64,000 nucleotides of DNA from assembly GCF_002407065.1 (NCBI RefSeq), contig NZ_CP023564.1:186001-250000 (forward strand), read 5' to 3'. A program made the translations under genes and the position numbers. Position 1 is the first letter of the stretch. Every line of letters begins with the position of its first letter. Positions 17,123 through 26,920 of the stretch are shown piece by piece. The notes under the pieces were generated by a model. That model was not told where the DNA came from, ran no database searches, and saw nothing but the letters and a program-made list of their open reading frames with translations. This DNA comes from Brachybacterium ginsengisoli (lineage in GTDB: Bacteria; Actinomycetota; Actinomycetes; Actinomycetales; Dermabacteraceae).

Positions 17123-18340
17123 GTGCCCGAGGCCGTCATCGTCGCCACCGCCCGCTCGCCCATCGGCCGCGCCCGCAAGGGATCGCTCAAGGACATCCGC
17201 CCCGACGACCTCGTCGCCCAGATGATCCGCGCGGCGCTCGACCAGGTCCCGCAGCTCGACCCCACCACGATCGACGACCTCCAGCTGGGCTGCGCGATCC
17301 CCGAGGGGCAGCAGGGCGGGAACCTCGCCCGCACCGTCGCGGTCCGCCTGGGCCTGGATGCCGTGCCCGGCGCGACCGTCACCCGCTTCTGCGCCTCCTC
17401 GATCCAGACCACCCGTGCAGCCTTCCACGCGATCGTCTCCGGCGAGGCCCGCGCCGTGATCTCCGCCGGCGTCGAGTCGATCTCCTCGAGCACCGGCAAG
17501 CTCATGGAGGAGGACGCCCGTGACCCGCTGTTCCAGCAGGCCTGGGAGCGCACCGAGCAGCGCGCCGCCCGGGAGGTCCCCGCCCCCTGGCACGACCCGC
17601 GCGAGGACGGCGAGCTGCCCGACGCCTACATCGCCATGGGCCAGACCGCCGAGAACGTCGCCGAGCTGCGCGGCGTGAGCCGGCAGGCGCAGGACGAGTA
17701 CGCCGTCCGCTCCCAGAACCGTGCCGAGGCCGCGATCGCCTCGGGCTTCTTCGCGCGCGACATCACCCCCGTCACGCTGCCGGATGGCACCGTGGTCAGC
17801 GCCGACGACTCCCCGCGCGCCGGCGTCACCGCCGAGGCCGTGGCCGGGCTCGACCCCGTCTTCCGCCCCGAGGGGACCGTCACCGCCGGCAACTGCTGCC
17901 CCCTGAACGATGGCGCCGCGGCGCTCGTGATCATGGAGCGCGGATACGCCGAGGAGCTGGGCATCACCCCGCTCGCCCGCATCGTCGCCACCGGCGTCTC
18001 CGGCCTCAGCCCCGAGATCATGGGCCTCGGCCCCATCGAGGCGACCCGGAAGGCGCTCGCGCTCGCCGAGCTCACCATCGAGGACATCGACCTCGTCGAG
18101 TTCAACGAGGCCTTCGCCGCCCAGGTGCTGCCCGCCGCGGAGGACCTCGGCATCGACCACGACACGCTCAACGTCCACGGCGGAGCGATCGCGCTCGGCC
18201 ACCCCTGGGGCTCCACCGGCGCCCGCATGACCACCACCCTGCTGCACGGCCTCCAGGAGCGCGAGGGCCGCTACGGCCTGACCACCCTGTGCGTCGGCGG
18301 CGGCCAGGGCATGGCCCTGATCATCGAGAGGATGAACTGA
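17123..18340 (+). CDS. fadA: Thiolase (acetyl-CoA C-acyltransferase)
   Basis: 405 aa from the GTG at 17123, preceded by AAGGAG at 7-base spacing. Active-site Cys90 lies in VTRFCASSIQTT; the GHPWGSTGAR His loop and the C-terminal LCVGGGQGMALIIE Cys loop are intact. The enzyme cleaves 3-ketoacyl-CoA with CoA in the last step of beta-oxidation, and the neighbouring acyl-CoA dehydrogenase gene (start overlapping this stop as TGATG) supports a degradative role over a biosynthetic one. The multifunctional partner is encoded 15 kb away with the same upstream motif. Confidence 0.93.
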   Translation: MPEAVIVATARSPIGRARKGSLKDIRPDDLVAQMIRAALDQVPQLDPTTIDDLQLGCAIPEGQQGGNLARTVAVRLGLDAVPGATVTRFCASSIQTTRAAFHAIVSGEARAVISAGVESISSSTGKLMEEDARDPLFQQAWERTEQRAAREVPAPWHDPREDGELPDAYIAMGQTAENVAELRGVSRQAQDEYAVRSQNRAEAAIASGFFARDITPVTLPDGTVVSADDSPRAGVTAEAVAGLDPVFRPEGTVTAGNCCPLNDGAAALVIMERGYAEELGITPLARIVATGVSGLSPEIMGLGPIEATRKALALAELTIEDIDLVEFNEAFAAQVLPAAEDLGIDHDTLNVHGGAIALGHPWGSTGARMTTTLLHGLQEREGRYGLTTLCVGGGQGMALIIERMN

Positions 18341-19683
18341 TGACCGGCACCGACACCAGCTCCTGGGGTGCCTCGGCGCCCGGGCACATCTCCCTCGGCG
18401 GCAACCCCGGCGGGGCCGACGAGGACCGGCGCGACTCGGTCGTCACCGAGCGCGCCGTCGTCTCCTCGCCCGACGCGTCGGCCGCGACCCCGGCCGAGCT
18501 GCTCCCCGCCGCCGCCGACCACTTCGCCCTGTTCCAGGACGTCGACGGCGAGGACCTGACGGCCTGGGCCGACGCTCGCTCGCTCGCCGCCGAGGTGCTG
18601 CCGCGGATCAACGACTGGTGGGACCGCGGCGAATACCCGATCGAGCTCATCGCCCGCCTCGGCGAGCTCGACCTGCTCACCGACGGGCTCGACGTGCCCG
18701 GCCACCGCACCCTCTCCCCGCTCGCGACGGGCCTGGTGAACATGGAGCTCTCCCGGATCGACGGGTCCGTGGGCACGATGGTGGGCGTCCAGGGCGGGCT
18801 CGCCCTGCGCTCGATCATGCTGCTCGGCTCCGAGAAGCAGAAGCAGCGCTGGGCCGAGCCGCTCGCCACCGGCGCCGAGCATGCCGCCTTCGCCCTCACC
18901 GAGCCCGACCACGGCTCGGACTCCGTCTCGCTCGAGACCGTCGCCCGCCGCGACGGCGAGGAGTGGGTGCTCTCCGGCGAGAAGCGCTGGATCGGCAACG
19001 GCGCCGGCTGCCACCTCTCGGTGGTGTGGGCACGAGTGGACGACGAGTCCCAGCCGGAGTTGAACGGCCAGGTCAGCGGCTTCCTCGTGGATCAGTCCCT
19101 GCCCGGGTACGAGGCGGAGGTGATCCGCGGGAAGGTCGCCCTGCGCGCCATCCACCAGGCGCAGATCACCCTCACCGACGTGCGGATCCCGCTGGAGGCG
19201 CGGCTGCCCGGCGCCCGCTCCTTCAAGGACACCTCGACGGTCCTCTTCGCCACCCGCGCGGGCGTCGCCTGGGGCGCGCTCGGCCACGCCACCGCCTGCT
19301 ACGAGGCCGCCCTCGAGCACGCTCAGCAGCGGATCCAGTTCGGTCGCCCGCTCGCCAAGGCCCAGCACGTCCAGGTGCGGCTCGCGGACATGCTCCAGAC
19401 CCTCACCTCGATGCAGCTGCACTGCGTGCGGCTCGCCGAGCTCGAGGCCGCAGGGACCATCCGTCCGGAGCAGGCATCGCTCGCGAAGGTGCACAACACC
19501 CGCGCCGCCCGCGAGATCGCCTCGAACGCCCGCGACCTGCTGGGCGGCTCCGGCATCCTGCTCGAGAACCGCGTGGTGCGCCACCGCAGCGACATCGAGG
19601 CCCTCCACACCTACGAGGGCACCGACACCATGCAGTCGCTCATCGTGGGCCGGGCGATCACGGGGGTGAGTGCGTTCGCGTGA
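18340..19683 (+). CDS. Acyl-CoA dehydrogenase (glutaryl-CoA dehydrogenase-like)
   Basis: 447 aa; the ATG at 18340 shares its A with the thiolase TGA. An acidic N-terminal extension of about 60 residues precedes the ACAD fold. FAD-binding segments are FALTEPDHGSDSVSLET and WIGNGAGCHLSVVWAR; the C-terminal domain has QRIQFGRPLAKAQHVQ and ARDLLGGSGILLENRVVRH. The presumed catalytic base is Glu426 in HTYEGTDTMQ. Sequence order and the LLGGSGILLEN segment are most like the GcdH subgroup, so the substrate could be glutaryl-CoA or a short/medium acyl-CoA. It works with the coupled thiolase. Confidence 0.9.
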   Translation: MTGTDTSSWGASAPGHISLGGNPGGADEDRRDSVVTERAVVSSPDASAATPAELLPAAADHFALFQDVDGEDLTAWADARSLAAEVLPRINDWWDRGEYPIELIARLGELDLLTDGLDVPGHRTLSPLATGLVNMELSRIDGSVGTMVGVQGGLALRSIMLLGSEKQKQRWAEPLATGAEHAAFALTEPDHGSDSVSLETVARRDGEEWVLSGEKRWIGNGAGCHLSVVWARVDDESQPELNGQVSGFLVDQSLPGYEAEVIRGKVALRAIHQAQITLTDVRIPLEARLPGARSFKDTSTVLFATRAGVAWGALGHATACYEAALEHAQQRIQFGRPLAKAQHVQVRLADMLQTLTSMQLHCVRLAELEAAGTIRPEQASLAKVHNTRAAREIASNARDLLGGSGILLENRVVRHRSDIEALHTYEGTDTMQSLIVGRAITGVSAFA

Positions 19684-19702
19684 GGCGGGTCCGGGTCGTC
19701 GT

Positions 19703-19723
19703 GGTGGCCGCGAGGTCGCCACC
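19703..19723. terminator. Short hairpin between convergent genes
   Basis: GGTGGC and GCCACC arms around a 9-base loop in the 47-bp gap between the acyl-CoA dehydrogenase (+) and the CDP-alcohol phosphatidyltransferase-like gene (-). A weak terminator candidate. Confidence 0.35.
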
Positions 19724-19730
19724 GTCCGGG

Positions 19731-20495
19731 TCAGTCGCGGGGAACACGCCGTCGCTCCCGTCGTTCCGCCCGCTCCTGCCCGACGATGTCCCGCCCGAAG
19801 GACACCACCAGCAGCCCCAGGGCGGTCGCGACGATCCCGGTGGACAGCGTCACCGGCACCGCTGGCACCACGGCGGTGAGCAAGGCGAGGCCCTGCGCAC
19901 CGCCGATCACCCGTCGTGCCTGGCTGAAGCCGAGCGGTCGGCGCAGGGCGGGACGGATCCAGGACGCCGCCACGTACGCGTAGCGCATCAGGCCGATCGC
20001 GAGCGCCCACGGCCCCACCACGAGGGCCGCGAGGACCGAGACCACCAGCGCCAGGACGGCGTCGGCCTCCATGTCGAGACGGGCCCCGACGGGGCCCGCG
20101 GTGCCGGTGCGCCGGGCGACGGGGCCGTCGAGCAGATCCGTCGCCAGGGCGGCACCGAGGAGGAGCGCGAGCGGCCACGACCGTGCGGTCAGGGCCCCGT
20201 CGACGGCGAGGACGGCCGCGGTGGCGAGCGTCCCTGCCGCCAGGTGCCTCAGCAGGGTCAGCAGATCGGCATCGGTCACCTCGCCGGGGGCGCGCGGCCG
20301 CAGGGTCCGCACGGCCACGAGGCCCGGAGCAGCGGCGCTCACCAGCGCGGCCGCGGCGAGCGGGGCCGCGACGGGTGCGCTGAGCTGGAGGACCACGAGC
20401 CCGGCGCCCAGCTGGCTGAGCCCGAGCATCGTCAGAGCAGCCCCCACCCGGCGCAGGCGTCGGGGCGGGGGCGCGCCGGGTCCGGTCCGCGTCAT
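19731..20495 (-). CDS. CDP-alcohol phosphatidyltransferase family membrane protein
   Basis: 254 aa from the ATG at 20493-20495 (MTRTGPGAPPP); a longer frame upstream lacks hydrophobic character. The family signature D-G-x2-A-R-x8-G-x3-D-x3-D is complete: DGPVARRTGTAGPVGARLDMEAD. Several membrane helices surround it, and a charged C-terminal tail follows. Enzymes of this family move a phosphatidyl group from CDP-diacylglycerol to an alcohol such as glycerol phosphate or inositol phosphate at the membrane. The alcohol cannot be identified, and it is unlike the canonical pgsA in length and helix spacing. Confidence 0.82.
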   Translation of the reverse strand: MTRTGPGAPPPRRLRRVGAALTMLGLSQLGAGLVVLQLSAPVAAPLAAAALVSAAAPGLVAVRTLRPRAPGEVTDADLLTLLRHLAAGTLATAAVLAVDGALTARSWPLALLLGAALATDLLDGPVARRTGTAGPVGARLDMEADAVLALVVSVLAALVVGPWALAIGLMRYAYVAASWIRPALRRPLGFSQARRVIGGAQGLALLTAVVPAVPVTLSTGIVATALGLLVVSFGRDIVGQERAERRERRRVPRD

Positions 20496-20677
20496 GCCCA
20501 GAGAGTAGCGGGACGCCCATGGGCCGCCCGGCGGGACGGGGCGACCCTGCTGGTCACGAAGTGGGCACGGCGACCCTGCCGGGGCGGCAGAGCCTGCTAC
20601 ATTCCCCTCACCGATGCCGCACGGGCCCCCCGGAAGCACGGCCTACTGGTCCCTTCTGCACCCCTTTGCGGTCATCG

Positions 20678-21355
20678 ATGCCTCACGAGATGCTCCTCCC
20701 TCCGGCACCCGCACCCCGGGTCGGCACCTCGCCAGGCGTGATCGTCGCGATCATCCTCGCCTCGGCGGCTCTCGCGCTCTCCCTGCTGGTGGCACTGGTC
20801 AGCGTGGGCACCCTCGCGTACCTGGCCCTCAGGCCCGACCCGGCCGGGGGCTGGGTCGGGGGCGGTGACCTCGTCGACGTGTCCCCGGGCACGGTGAAGG
20901 CCGCTGACGGGAGCCCGGTCGAGGGGGTGGGCACCGTCGATCGCCCGGCTCACCTCGGCGAGCACACCCTCTCCTGGCCCACGTTCGAGGGCGGTGTCCT
21001 CGACGTCACGGTCACTGAGGTCGACTGGGATGCTGCGGAGGTCCTGACCGATGCCTCCGCGCCGGAGCCCGGCATGGCCTACGTGCTGGCCACGATGGAC
21101 CTGGCATACACCGGTCCGGGCGCCATCGCGCCGGCCGTGGACCTGTGGGTCTCCCTCGAGACGTGGTCCTGGTTCTGCTCCGCTGACGAGCTGCGCGTCG
21201 AGTCCGAGAACTCGCTGTGGGACGTCGGCGTGCTCTCCGACGGGGAGGCGGCGGAGGTGACCGTTGTCCTGGAAATGTTGGAGGAAGAGCGCTCCTCTGC
21301 GCTCCTGATCGTCGAGACGGCGGATGGCGAGCCGCTCTTCCTCGCCGAGGGCTGA
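20678..21355 (+). CDS. Membrane-anchored DUF4352-like protein (paralogue 1)
   Basis: 225 aa from the ATG at 20678. A short N-terminus is followed by one membrane helix (about 17-45, VIVAIILASAALALSLLVAL) and then an extracellular beta-rich domain. It shares with the genes at 31212 and 34660 the order EHTxSW..GGVLDVTVTEVDW, then MAYVLATMDLAYTGPGAI, WVSL, and GVLSDGEAAEVTVVL. Together these look like the immunoglobulin-like DUF4352 domain found in Gram-positive lipoproteins. Function unknown. No neighbour suggests a pathway. Confidence 0.72.
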   Translation: MPHEMLLPPAPAPRVGTSPGVIVAIILASAALALSLLVALVSVGTLAYLALRPDPAGGWVGGGDLVDVSPGTVKAADGSPVEGVGTVDRPAHLGEHTLSWPTFEGGVLDVTVTEVDWDAAEVLTDASAPEPGMAYVLATMDLAYTGPGAIAPAVDLWVSLETWSWFCSADELRVESENSLWDVGVLSDGEAAEVTVVLEMLEEERSSALLIVETADGEPLFLAEG

Positions 21356-21409
21356 CCCGAGGTCGAGGTCCCCCACCCGAGGGTCACGCGTCGATCGGAC
21401 GCGGCGGAG

Positions 21410-22525
21410 TCAGCGGCGCCCGAGTGGCAGCATCCGGGCGAGGGCGTCGCGCCACGGCCCGAGCTCCCACCCCTGCGCGGCGACCCAGTCGTCGTCGAAG
21501 TAGGTGTCCTGGTAGCGGTCCCCGGGGTCGCACAGCAAGGTGAGCACAGAGCCGGTCTCGCCGTGCTCGCGCATCTGCGTGATCAGGCGCGCGGCGGCGA
21601 CGAGATTGGTGCCCGTCGAGGCGCCGACGCGTCGGCCCAGATGTTCGGAGAGGTATCGGGCCGCGGCGACCGAGGCCGCGTCGGGCACCCGGATCATCCG
21701 GTCCACCACCCCGGGCACGAAGCTCGGCTCGACCTGCGGCCGGCCGATCCCCTCGATGCGGGAGCCGCGCTCCGAGGTGACCGTGGGATCCTGCTGCGCC
21801 CATCCCTCGAAGAAGGCGGAGCCCTCCACGTCGGCGACGCACAGCGCGGTGGGCAGGCTGCGGTAGCGCAGCAGGCGCCCGAAGGTCGCGCTGGTCCCGC
21901 CGGTCCCCGCTCCCACCACGATCCAGCGCGGCACCGGGTGCGGCTCGAGCTCGAGCTGCGCGAACGCGCTGACGGCGATCGAGTTGTTGCCCCGCCAGTC
22001 CGTGGCCCGCTCGGCGTGCGTGAACTGATCCATGAACAGCCCGCCCTGCTCGTCCGCCAGGCGCTGCGCCTCGCGGCTCATCGATCCCGCGCCCTCGACC
22101 ACATGGCAGCTGCCGCCCGCCGCCTCGATCAGGGCGATCTTGCGACTGCTGGTGCCCCGCGGGATGACGGCCACGAAGGGGATGTCGAGCATCCGCGCCA
22201 CATGCGCCTCGCTGACCGCGGTGGAGCCCGAGGACGCCTCGATGACGGGCATGCCGGGTCGCAGCTGGCCGTTCACCAGGGCGAACAGGAACAGGGAGCG
22301 GGCCAGGCGGTGCTTCAGGCTGCCCGAGGCGTGAGTCGACTCGTCCTTGAGGTAGAGCTGGATGTCCCAGCTCGCCGGCAGGTCCAGGTGCACCAGGTGG
22401 GTGTCGGCGCTGCGGCGGCCGTCGGCCTCCAGGCGATGGATCCGCTCGGCGACCCAGGCCCGCAGCGCGTCGTCGCTGCGATCGATGTCCTGCAGGGGCT
22501 GCGGCCAGGCCGCGGTCTCGTCCAT
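21410..22525 (-). CDS. cds1: Cds1-like PLP-dependent cysteine desulfhydrase (cysteine synthase family)
   Basis: 371 aa from the ATG at 22523-22525. The PLP Lys is Lys71 in [19 protein letters not shown], and the [11 protein letters not shown] and [12 protein letters not shown] segments bind the phosphate and substrate. The whole N-terminus ([26 protein letters not shown]) matches the mycobacterial Cds1 (Rv3684) subgroup and not CysK/CysM. Cds1 degrades L-cysteine to H2S, pyruvate and ammonia and contributes to redox and energy balance. It stands alone between a lipoprotein gene and a DUF4352 gene. The subgroup call rests on remembered sequence similarity. Confidence 0.88.
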   Translation of the reverse strand: MDETAAWPQPLQDIDRSDDALRAWVAERIHRLEADGRRSADTHLVHLDLPASWDIQLYLKDESTHASGSLKHRLARSLFLFALVNGQLRPGMPVIEASSGSTAVSEAHVARMLDIPFVAVIPRGTSSRKIALIEAAGGSCHVVEGAGSMSREAQRLADEQGGLFMDQFTHAERATDWRGNNSIAVSAFAQLELEPHPVPRWIVVGAGTGGTSATFGRLLRYRSLPTALCVADVEGSAFFEGWAQQDPTVTSERGSRIEGIGRPQVEPSFVPGVVDRMIRVPDAASVAAARYLSEHLGRRVGASTGTNLVAAARLITQMREHGETGSVLTLLCDPGDRYQDTYFDDDWVAAQGWELGPWRDALARMLPLGRR

Positions 22526-22723
22526 GGGTCGACCGTAGCGGTGCGGCGCCCCCGGTGACGCCCGGAGACCTGCTGGCGGGGCGTGGTTGAGGAGATTATG
22601 CAAAGAGGGGTGGCCATTAAGGTCAAGAGATCGTAAAGTCCCCTCCGTGGCCGCCGAACGACGGCCACGAAGCAGGCCGACGGCACCGCCGCTGGCCGCC
22701 TTCACGGGGGAAGGGGATTCATC

Positions 22724-23707
22724 ATGGATGTCACCACCAGGATCACTCGTCACGGGGCTCAGCTGTTCGCCCTCGGGGCCATCGCGGCGCTCGCCGCCGG
22801 CTGCAGCGCCGGGCCGTCGGCTCGCGACTCCGCCGAGAGCGGCGCGCAGGGCGTCTCCGGCGTCCAGTCCGACGTGCAGGGCGCACCGGCCGCGGCCGAC
22901 GGGAACGATGCACAGACCAGGGGAGCGGAGTCGGGGGACTCCGCGAAGGGTGCGGGAGCAGGGCAGGGGAAGGGCCAAGGTCAGGGTCAGGGTGCGGGCA
23001 ACGGGAACGGCCAGGGCCAGGGGAAGGGTCACGGCAACGGCCACGGCAACGGCTCCGGGGGTGGCGACTCCTCCGACGTGGTGATCCCGGAGGGCTGGGC
23101 CGGAACCGTCTCGCAGGAGCGGTTCGCCCCGGAGGACCCCGCCGCCTACCTGGCGCTCGGGAACCTCAACGGCTCGCAGGCCGTCACCGAGATGAGCGCC
23201 GAAGGCATCGCCGGCAGCGAGTTCTTCGGTGGCTCCGACGCCCGGTGCGAGGGGGACGCCGTGCTCGGCGGAACCTCCGCGACCTGCACCTTCACCGACA
23301 CCGACTCCGGGGAGCAGCGCTTCGCGGACGTCCACATGGTGGGGGCAGGATTCGGCAGCACCGCCCTGCTCTACGCCGTCAGCTCGACGGAAGGTGTCGA
23401 CGCCTCGGTCGTGTCCGACGCCCCGTTCGCCCTGCAGACCCTGGGGCAGACGGAGCCCGCGAACGCGACTGCGGCGGACCTCGAGGAGGCAGTGATCAGC
23501 GGCGTCATGATGGGGTACAGCGAGGACGGCGAGCTGCCGGCAGAGCTCGACGCCACCTGCGAGGTGACCGACGGCGGCGAGCACGCGCTGTGCGAGGTGA
23601 CCGGCACCCCGGACGGCGGCGGCGACGGCACCTGGTACGCCACCGCCCAGCGCGGCTACAGCGGCGACACCGACGCCTACGTGTTCACCCGGCTGCCCCA
23701 GGAGTGA
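22724..23707 (+). CDS. Lipoprotein with Gly/Gln/Lys/Asn-rich linker
   Basis: 327 aa. A signal peptide with lipobox LAAGC (Cys27) anchors it in the membrane. Residues about 60-115 are an extreme low-complexity linker of GQGQG, GNGNG and GHGNGHGNG repeats. A folded part follows, made of two similar halves of about 95 residues, each with a Cys pair ([41 protein letters not shown]), suggesting a duplicated disulfide-bonded domain. No catalytic motif and no known family recognised. The 5' region (22580-22650) is unusually AT-rich and may hold the promoter. Confidence 0.8.
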   Translation: MDVTTRITRHGAQLFALGAIAALAAGCSAGPSARDSAESGAQGVSGVQSDVQGAPAAADGNDAQTRGAESGDSAKGAGAGQGKGQGQGQGAGNGNGQGQGKGHGNGHGNGSGGGDSSDVVIPEGWAGTVSQERFAPEDPAAYLALGNLNGSQAVTEMSAEGIAGSEFFGGSDARCEGDAVLGGTSATCTFTDTDSGEQRFADVHMVGAGFGSTALLYAVSSTEGVDASVVSDAPFALQTLGQTEPANATAADLEEAVISGVMMGYSEDGELPAELDATCEVTDGGEHALCEVTGTPDGGGDGTWYATAQRGYSGDTDAYVFTRLPQE

Positions 23708-23719
23708 GCCGGACTCTCG

Positions 23720-23751
23720 GAGCCGGGTCCGTCGTGAGGCGGGCCCGGCTC
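23720..23751. terminator. Hairpin between convergent lipoprotein and 107-aa genes
   Basis: GAGCCGGGTCCG pairs with CGGGCCCGGCTC over 12 bp with one wobble, 12 bases after the lipoprotein stop. It probably ends transcripts from both sides. Confidence 0.65.
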
Positions 23752-23766
23752 CCGTCGTGCTCGCGA

Positions 23767-24090
23767 TCAGTTCGTCGTCGCGGCGGCGTCGACATCGTGA
23801 GCGCGGGGGACCCAGGTCAGGGAGACCCCTGCGGGGTGCGGCGGATCCCATGGGTGGATCTGGTCGACGACCAGCAGGCCGGAGCGCAGGGGGATCTCCT
23901 CGCCGGCGACGACCTCCAGCAGCTGCCGGGAGCCGTCGCCATCGGTGATGGCGAGTGCGGCATGGGGGTCGTCGGTCTCCGGGTCGATCTTCGCGCCGGT
24001 GCACCCCACCAGACAGTCGCCGATCGGCGCCCGGGCGGTGAGTCGCACCCGATGCTGCGTGGGAGACGGGAACGGGGGCTGCTCGGTCAT
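23767..24090 (-). CDS. Small protein coupled to the calpain gene; candidate immunity protein
   Basis: 107 aa. Its ATG (24088-24090) overlaps the TGA of the calpain-like gene (ATGA), so synthesis is coupled. It has no signal peptide or membrane helix. The pattern of short hydrophobic strands ([43 protein letters not shown]) suggests a small beta protein. I do not recognise a family. Position and coupling downstream of a secreted protease-like effector resemble immunity or chaperone genes of polymorphic toxins; that role is inference only. Two Cys (DCLVGC) are close together. Confidence 0.7.
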   Translation of the reverse strand: MTEQPPFPSPTQHRVRLTARAPIGDCLVGCTGAKIDPETDDPHAALAITDGDGSRQLLEVVAGEEIPLRSGLLVVDQIHPWDPPHPAGVSLTWVPRAHDVDAAATTN

Positions 24091-25253
24091 GAGGGACCCT
24101 TTCCGAAGTCCTCGGGCCGCGCGCCGACCCCGGTCATCACGATGCTGTTGTCGTAGAAGAAGTTCAGGGGGACCCGTACCTCGCCGGGCATGTCCGACCC
24201 ATCTCCCCAGGGATTGCTGAGGATGACCTCGCCCGACTCTCTGTCGACCCCGGTCACCTGATAGACGTGCGCGCTGGAGAGATCGCGGTTGAAGGGCATG
24301 ATCGGGTCCGTCATCACCGTGATGGGCCGTTTCTGCGACAGTGCGGTCTCGAGCTGCTCCATCGACGGCTGGCCGTTCCAGGAGAGGATGTCCGAACCGT
24401 CGGCGTCGGCACCGGTGATCAGCTCGAGGCCGGCGGAGGGGGTGTCGGCGATGACCGACTCGTAGTCCGGGCCGAGGTGGTTGATGGCGGCCTGCTCATA
24501 GATCGACATGTACCCGATCTCGTCGTTCTCCCACGTGTTCCCGCCGTCCTCCTCCTCGCCGGCGCCCCTCACCTCCGCCCGGGCGCCGTCCCGGGCGATC
24601 TGGTCCGGCTCGACGGTGACCACGACGGGCTCGCCGTCCTCGTACAGGGTGACGTCCCAGGTTCCGTCCTCGCGCAGCGTGATGTTGTCGGCGAGGAACT
24701 GCGGGTCGGACTGCGCCGCCGCCATCAGCGCGGCGAGCAGCCAGCAGTCGCCGAGGCTTCCCTGGCGCATCCGTTGGTCGGCGATCGCCTCGGGAGAGAG
24801 GTCGACGTCAGCCGGGTCGAAATCCTTTCCTTCGGGGCTGTCCGTATAGCGACCTCCGAGTTCTTCGAGGGTGAGCGGATCATCGAAGGGGGTCGCCGCC
24901 CACGCATCCTGAGCCGTGTCGATGATGTCCGACCAGGACTCGCCGCCGAGCAGCTCGGCGTAGCGAGCGCTGTCGCCGCGGCCGTCGACGCTGGAGGCGG
25001 CATCCTGCTGGGCGGCGTGGCGGTAGAGGGCGCGTCCGCAGTTCTCCAGGCGGATGGACTCGTCCGAGAGCGCGGTGGCGACCCGTGCGGAGATCTCCTC
25101 GCGCAGCGAGTCCGCATCGGGGCCCGTCCAGCTCACGCTCCGCGCCGCCGTGCTGAGCTCCTCGCCGAGCGCCTGCAGTCGCGTCCCGTGCCGCTCCATC
25201 GCCTGCCCCTGCGCGATCAGCTGCTCGGGATCCGCCCCGAGGAATCCCGTCAT
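24087..25253 (-). CDS. Calpain-family (C2) cysteine protease with WXG100-like N-terminus
   Basis: 388 aa. Residues 1-90 are a helical WXG100-like module: [10 protein letters not shown] at the start, W42-T-G44 followed by PD, and QQDAAS at 82-87. The C2 protease domain (about 120-385) has Cys170 in [14 protein letters not shown], His329 in SAHVYQVTG and Asn347 in LSNPWGDG, a complete triad. No Sec signal is present, so export by a type VII (ESX-like) system via the N-terminal module is a reasonable inference. The same N-terminal module occurs in the alpha/beta hydrolase at 28777. The next gene is coupled by ATGA. GAGGGGGAAG lies just upstream of the start. Confidence 0.88.
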   Translation of the reverse strand: MTGFLGADPEQLIAQGQAMERHGTRLQALGEELSTAARSVSWTGPDADSLREEISARVATALSDESIRLENCGRALYRHAAQQDAASSVDGRGDSARYAELLGGESWSDIIDTAQDAWAATPFDDPLTLEELGGRYTDSPEGKDFDPADVDLSPEAIADQRMRQGSLGDCWLLAALMAAAQSDPQFLADNITLREDGTWDVTLYEDGEPVVVTVEPDQIARDGARAEVRGAGEEEDGGNTWENDEIGYMSIYEQAAINHLGPDYESVIADTPSAGLELITGADADGSDILSWNGQPSMEQLETALSQKRPITVMTDPIMPFNRDLSSAHVYQVTGVDRESGEVILSNPWGDGSDMPGEVRVPLNFFYDNSIVMTGVGARPEDFGKGPS

Positions 25254-25367
25254 GTGCTTCCTTCCCCCTCGTCACCACCCCCGGTGACCCATGTCATGGA
25301 CAATACCGAGGAACGAGCTCGTGCGGCGGTCCGCGCGAGGACTGGGGACGACGGGGGAGCGGGGAGC

Positions 25368-25856
25368 ATGGAGCGGGGACGCGAGAGGTGGGGGTCGGCG
25401 GCGGCTTTCGGCGCAGCCGCGCTGCTCCTGTCGGGCTGCGGGGCGAGCGCGGAGCCGGTGCCGGCCGAGGACGCCGTCGCCCGGTATGACGCCGTGGCCG
25501 AGGCCGTCACCGGTGCTCTGCCCGAGCAGGGCTGGACCCTGCAGGAGAACCAGCGCTCCGTCCAGGAAGAGGATGGTCAGTGCGTGTATTCGCCTGGTGT
25601 GTGGAATGGAGACGGCACCCTCGTGGGCGTCGTCGCCGATCCGGGGTGGGAGGAGATCGCCGAGCGCCTCGACCCGGTGCTGGCCGAGCACGGCTTCGAG
25701 AGCCTCGGCTCCCCGTCACGATCGGGGGCGAGCCTCCGGGTCGGCACGCAAGATGAGCACGGCGCCGAGCTGGTGATCGACGATCAGGGCACCCTGTCGC
25801 TCAGGGGAGCGCTCGTCGACGCCACCACCTGCACCGAGAGCGCGCTCGGGCTCTGA
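25368..25856 (+). CDS. Small lipoprotein, unknown function
   Basis: 162 aa from the ATG at 25368 with GGGGAG close upstream. After an Arg-containing n-region and hydrophobic stretch the lipobox LLLSGC places the lipidated Cys at about residue 23. The mature part is one compact alpha/beta domain (ARYDAVAEAVTGALPEQGW, WEEIAERLDPVLAEHGFESL) with two Cys near 68 and 156. No family recognised. It is divergent from the calpain effector gene with 114 bp between starts, so the two may share a control region. Confidence 0.8.
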   Translation: MERGRERWGSAAAFGAAALLLSGCGASAEPVPAEDAVARYDAVAEAVTGALPEQGWTLQENQRSVQEEDGQCVYSPGVWNGDGTLVGVVADPGWEEIAERLDPVLAEHGFESLGSPSRSGASLRVGTQDEHGAELVIDDQGTLSLRGALVDATTCTESALGL

Positions 25857-25880
25857 GCCTCTTCCGTCGGGCCCCGACGG

Positions 25881-26693
25881 TCACGGAGTGCGGACGGCCC
25901 CGAACTCGAGCCGACGCCGCAGGGCGAAGCCGAGCTTCTCGTAGCCGGCGATCGCCGAGGTGTTGGCGGCAGAGGCGTGCATCAGCGCCCGGTCGCCGCG
26001 CTGCTGGATGTGGAAGGCGACGTCGAGCACGAGGCGCGAGGCGAGACCCTGACGGCGGTGGCGCTCGTCGACCGCGACCGCGCTGATCTCGGTCCAGCCC
26101 GCCGGATGCAGGCGCTCCCCGGCCATCGCGATCAGCTCGCCGTCGCGCCGGATGCCCACGTAGCGGCCCAGCTCGTGGGTGCGGGAACGGAACGGGCCGG
26201 GCTTGGTTCGCTCCACCAGGGCGTTCATTGCGGCGCTGTCGGCGGCGCCCAGCTCCACCGCCTCCTCGTCCGGTCGTGGCACGAGGCGGGAGGTCTGGAC
26301 CAGCTGCACGCCGGGGACGGAGAACACCGGGGTCCAGCCCTCCGGCAGCAGCGGATCCGCGTGGGAGACGCTCACCTCCGCGCCGTGCCCGAACACCTCC
26401 AGGATCGCGTCCCACACGTCCGGGTGGCCCCAGTCCCGCACGCCGACGAAGGGGGAGACGTCCTCTGGATAGCGCAGCACGTGCTCGTTGCCCTCGGCGA
26501 GCGAGCGGTGGTGCCCGCTCAGGGAGGACCAGGCGGGGTTGTCCAGCACGGCGTCGCCCGCATCGACGGCGCTCTCGGTCCCGGTGTCCGCCTCGGTGCC
26601 GGACGGAGCGGCCGACGGAGCGGTGGTGAGGTTCTCCGGATCCCGTGCGCGGACGTGCAGGGCGGCGGCGGGGGAGGTGTCCGGGAGCGGCAT
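25881..26693 (-). CDS. GNAT acetyltransferase (FR47-like)
   Basis: 270 aa from the ATG at 26691-26693, preceded by GAGGA at 7-base spacing. An N-terminal half without clear motif (an acidic Thr/Ala-rich segment, then SLSGHHRSLAEGNEHVLRYP) is followed by the acetyltransferase core: ISAVAVDERHRRQGLASRLVLD binds acetyl-CoA and ALMHASAANTSAIAGYEKLGFA is the C-terminal part. It probably acetylates a small molecule or protein; substrate unknown. It sits convergent to the small lipoprotein gene. Confidence 0.87.
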   Translation of the reverse strand: MPLPDTSPAAALHVRARDPENLTTAPSAAPSGTEADTGTESAVDAGDAVLDNPAWSSLSGHHRSLAEGNEHVLRYPEDVSPFVGVRDWGHPDVWDAILEVFGHGAEVSVSHADPLLPEGWTPVFSVPGVQLVQTSRLVPRPDEEAVELGAADSAAMNALVERTKPGPFRSRTHELGRYVGIRRDGELIAMAGERLHPAGWTEISAVAVDERHRRQGLASRLVLDVAFHIQQRGDRALMHASAANTSAIAGYEKLGFALRRRLEFGAVRTP

Positions 26694-26920
26694 GGAGAGG
26701 TCCTCGTCAGGTGGTTCGTCAGGAGGTGCGGTCACGCTACTCCCGTCGGCCCGGCCCGGACCACGGACCGTGACCGGGGAGACGCCCGTGCTGGTCGGCG
26801 TGCGGGTGGGGCGGCCGACGGGTGGGCCGCGGTCCGATAGCGTGGGACCCTCCGTCCCGGTGCGCGACGGAGCCAGCCCTTCGTGCGAAAGGATCGTGGC
26901 CCCTCCCGGCCGGAGCCTCC

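Noticed and set aside
25254-25367. Short upstream extension of the lipoprotein (start at the ATG near 25298)
   Set aside because: The start at 25368 has a proper ribosome binding site and puts the signal peptide at the N-terminus; the longer form would bury it.
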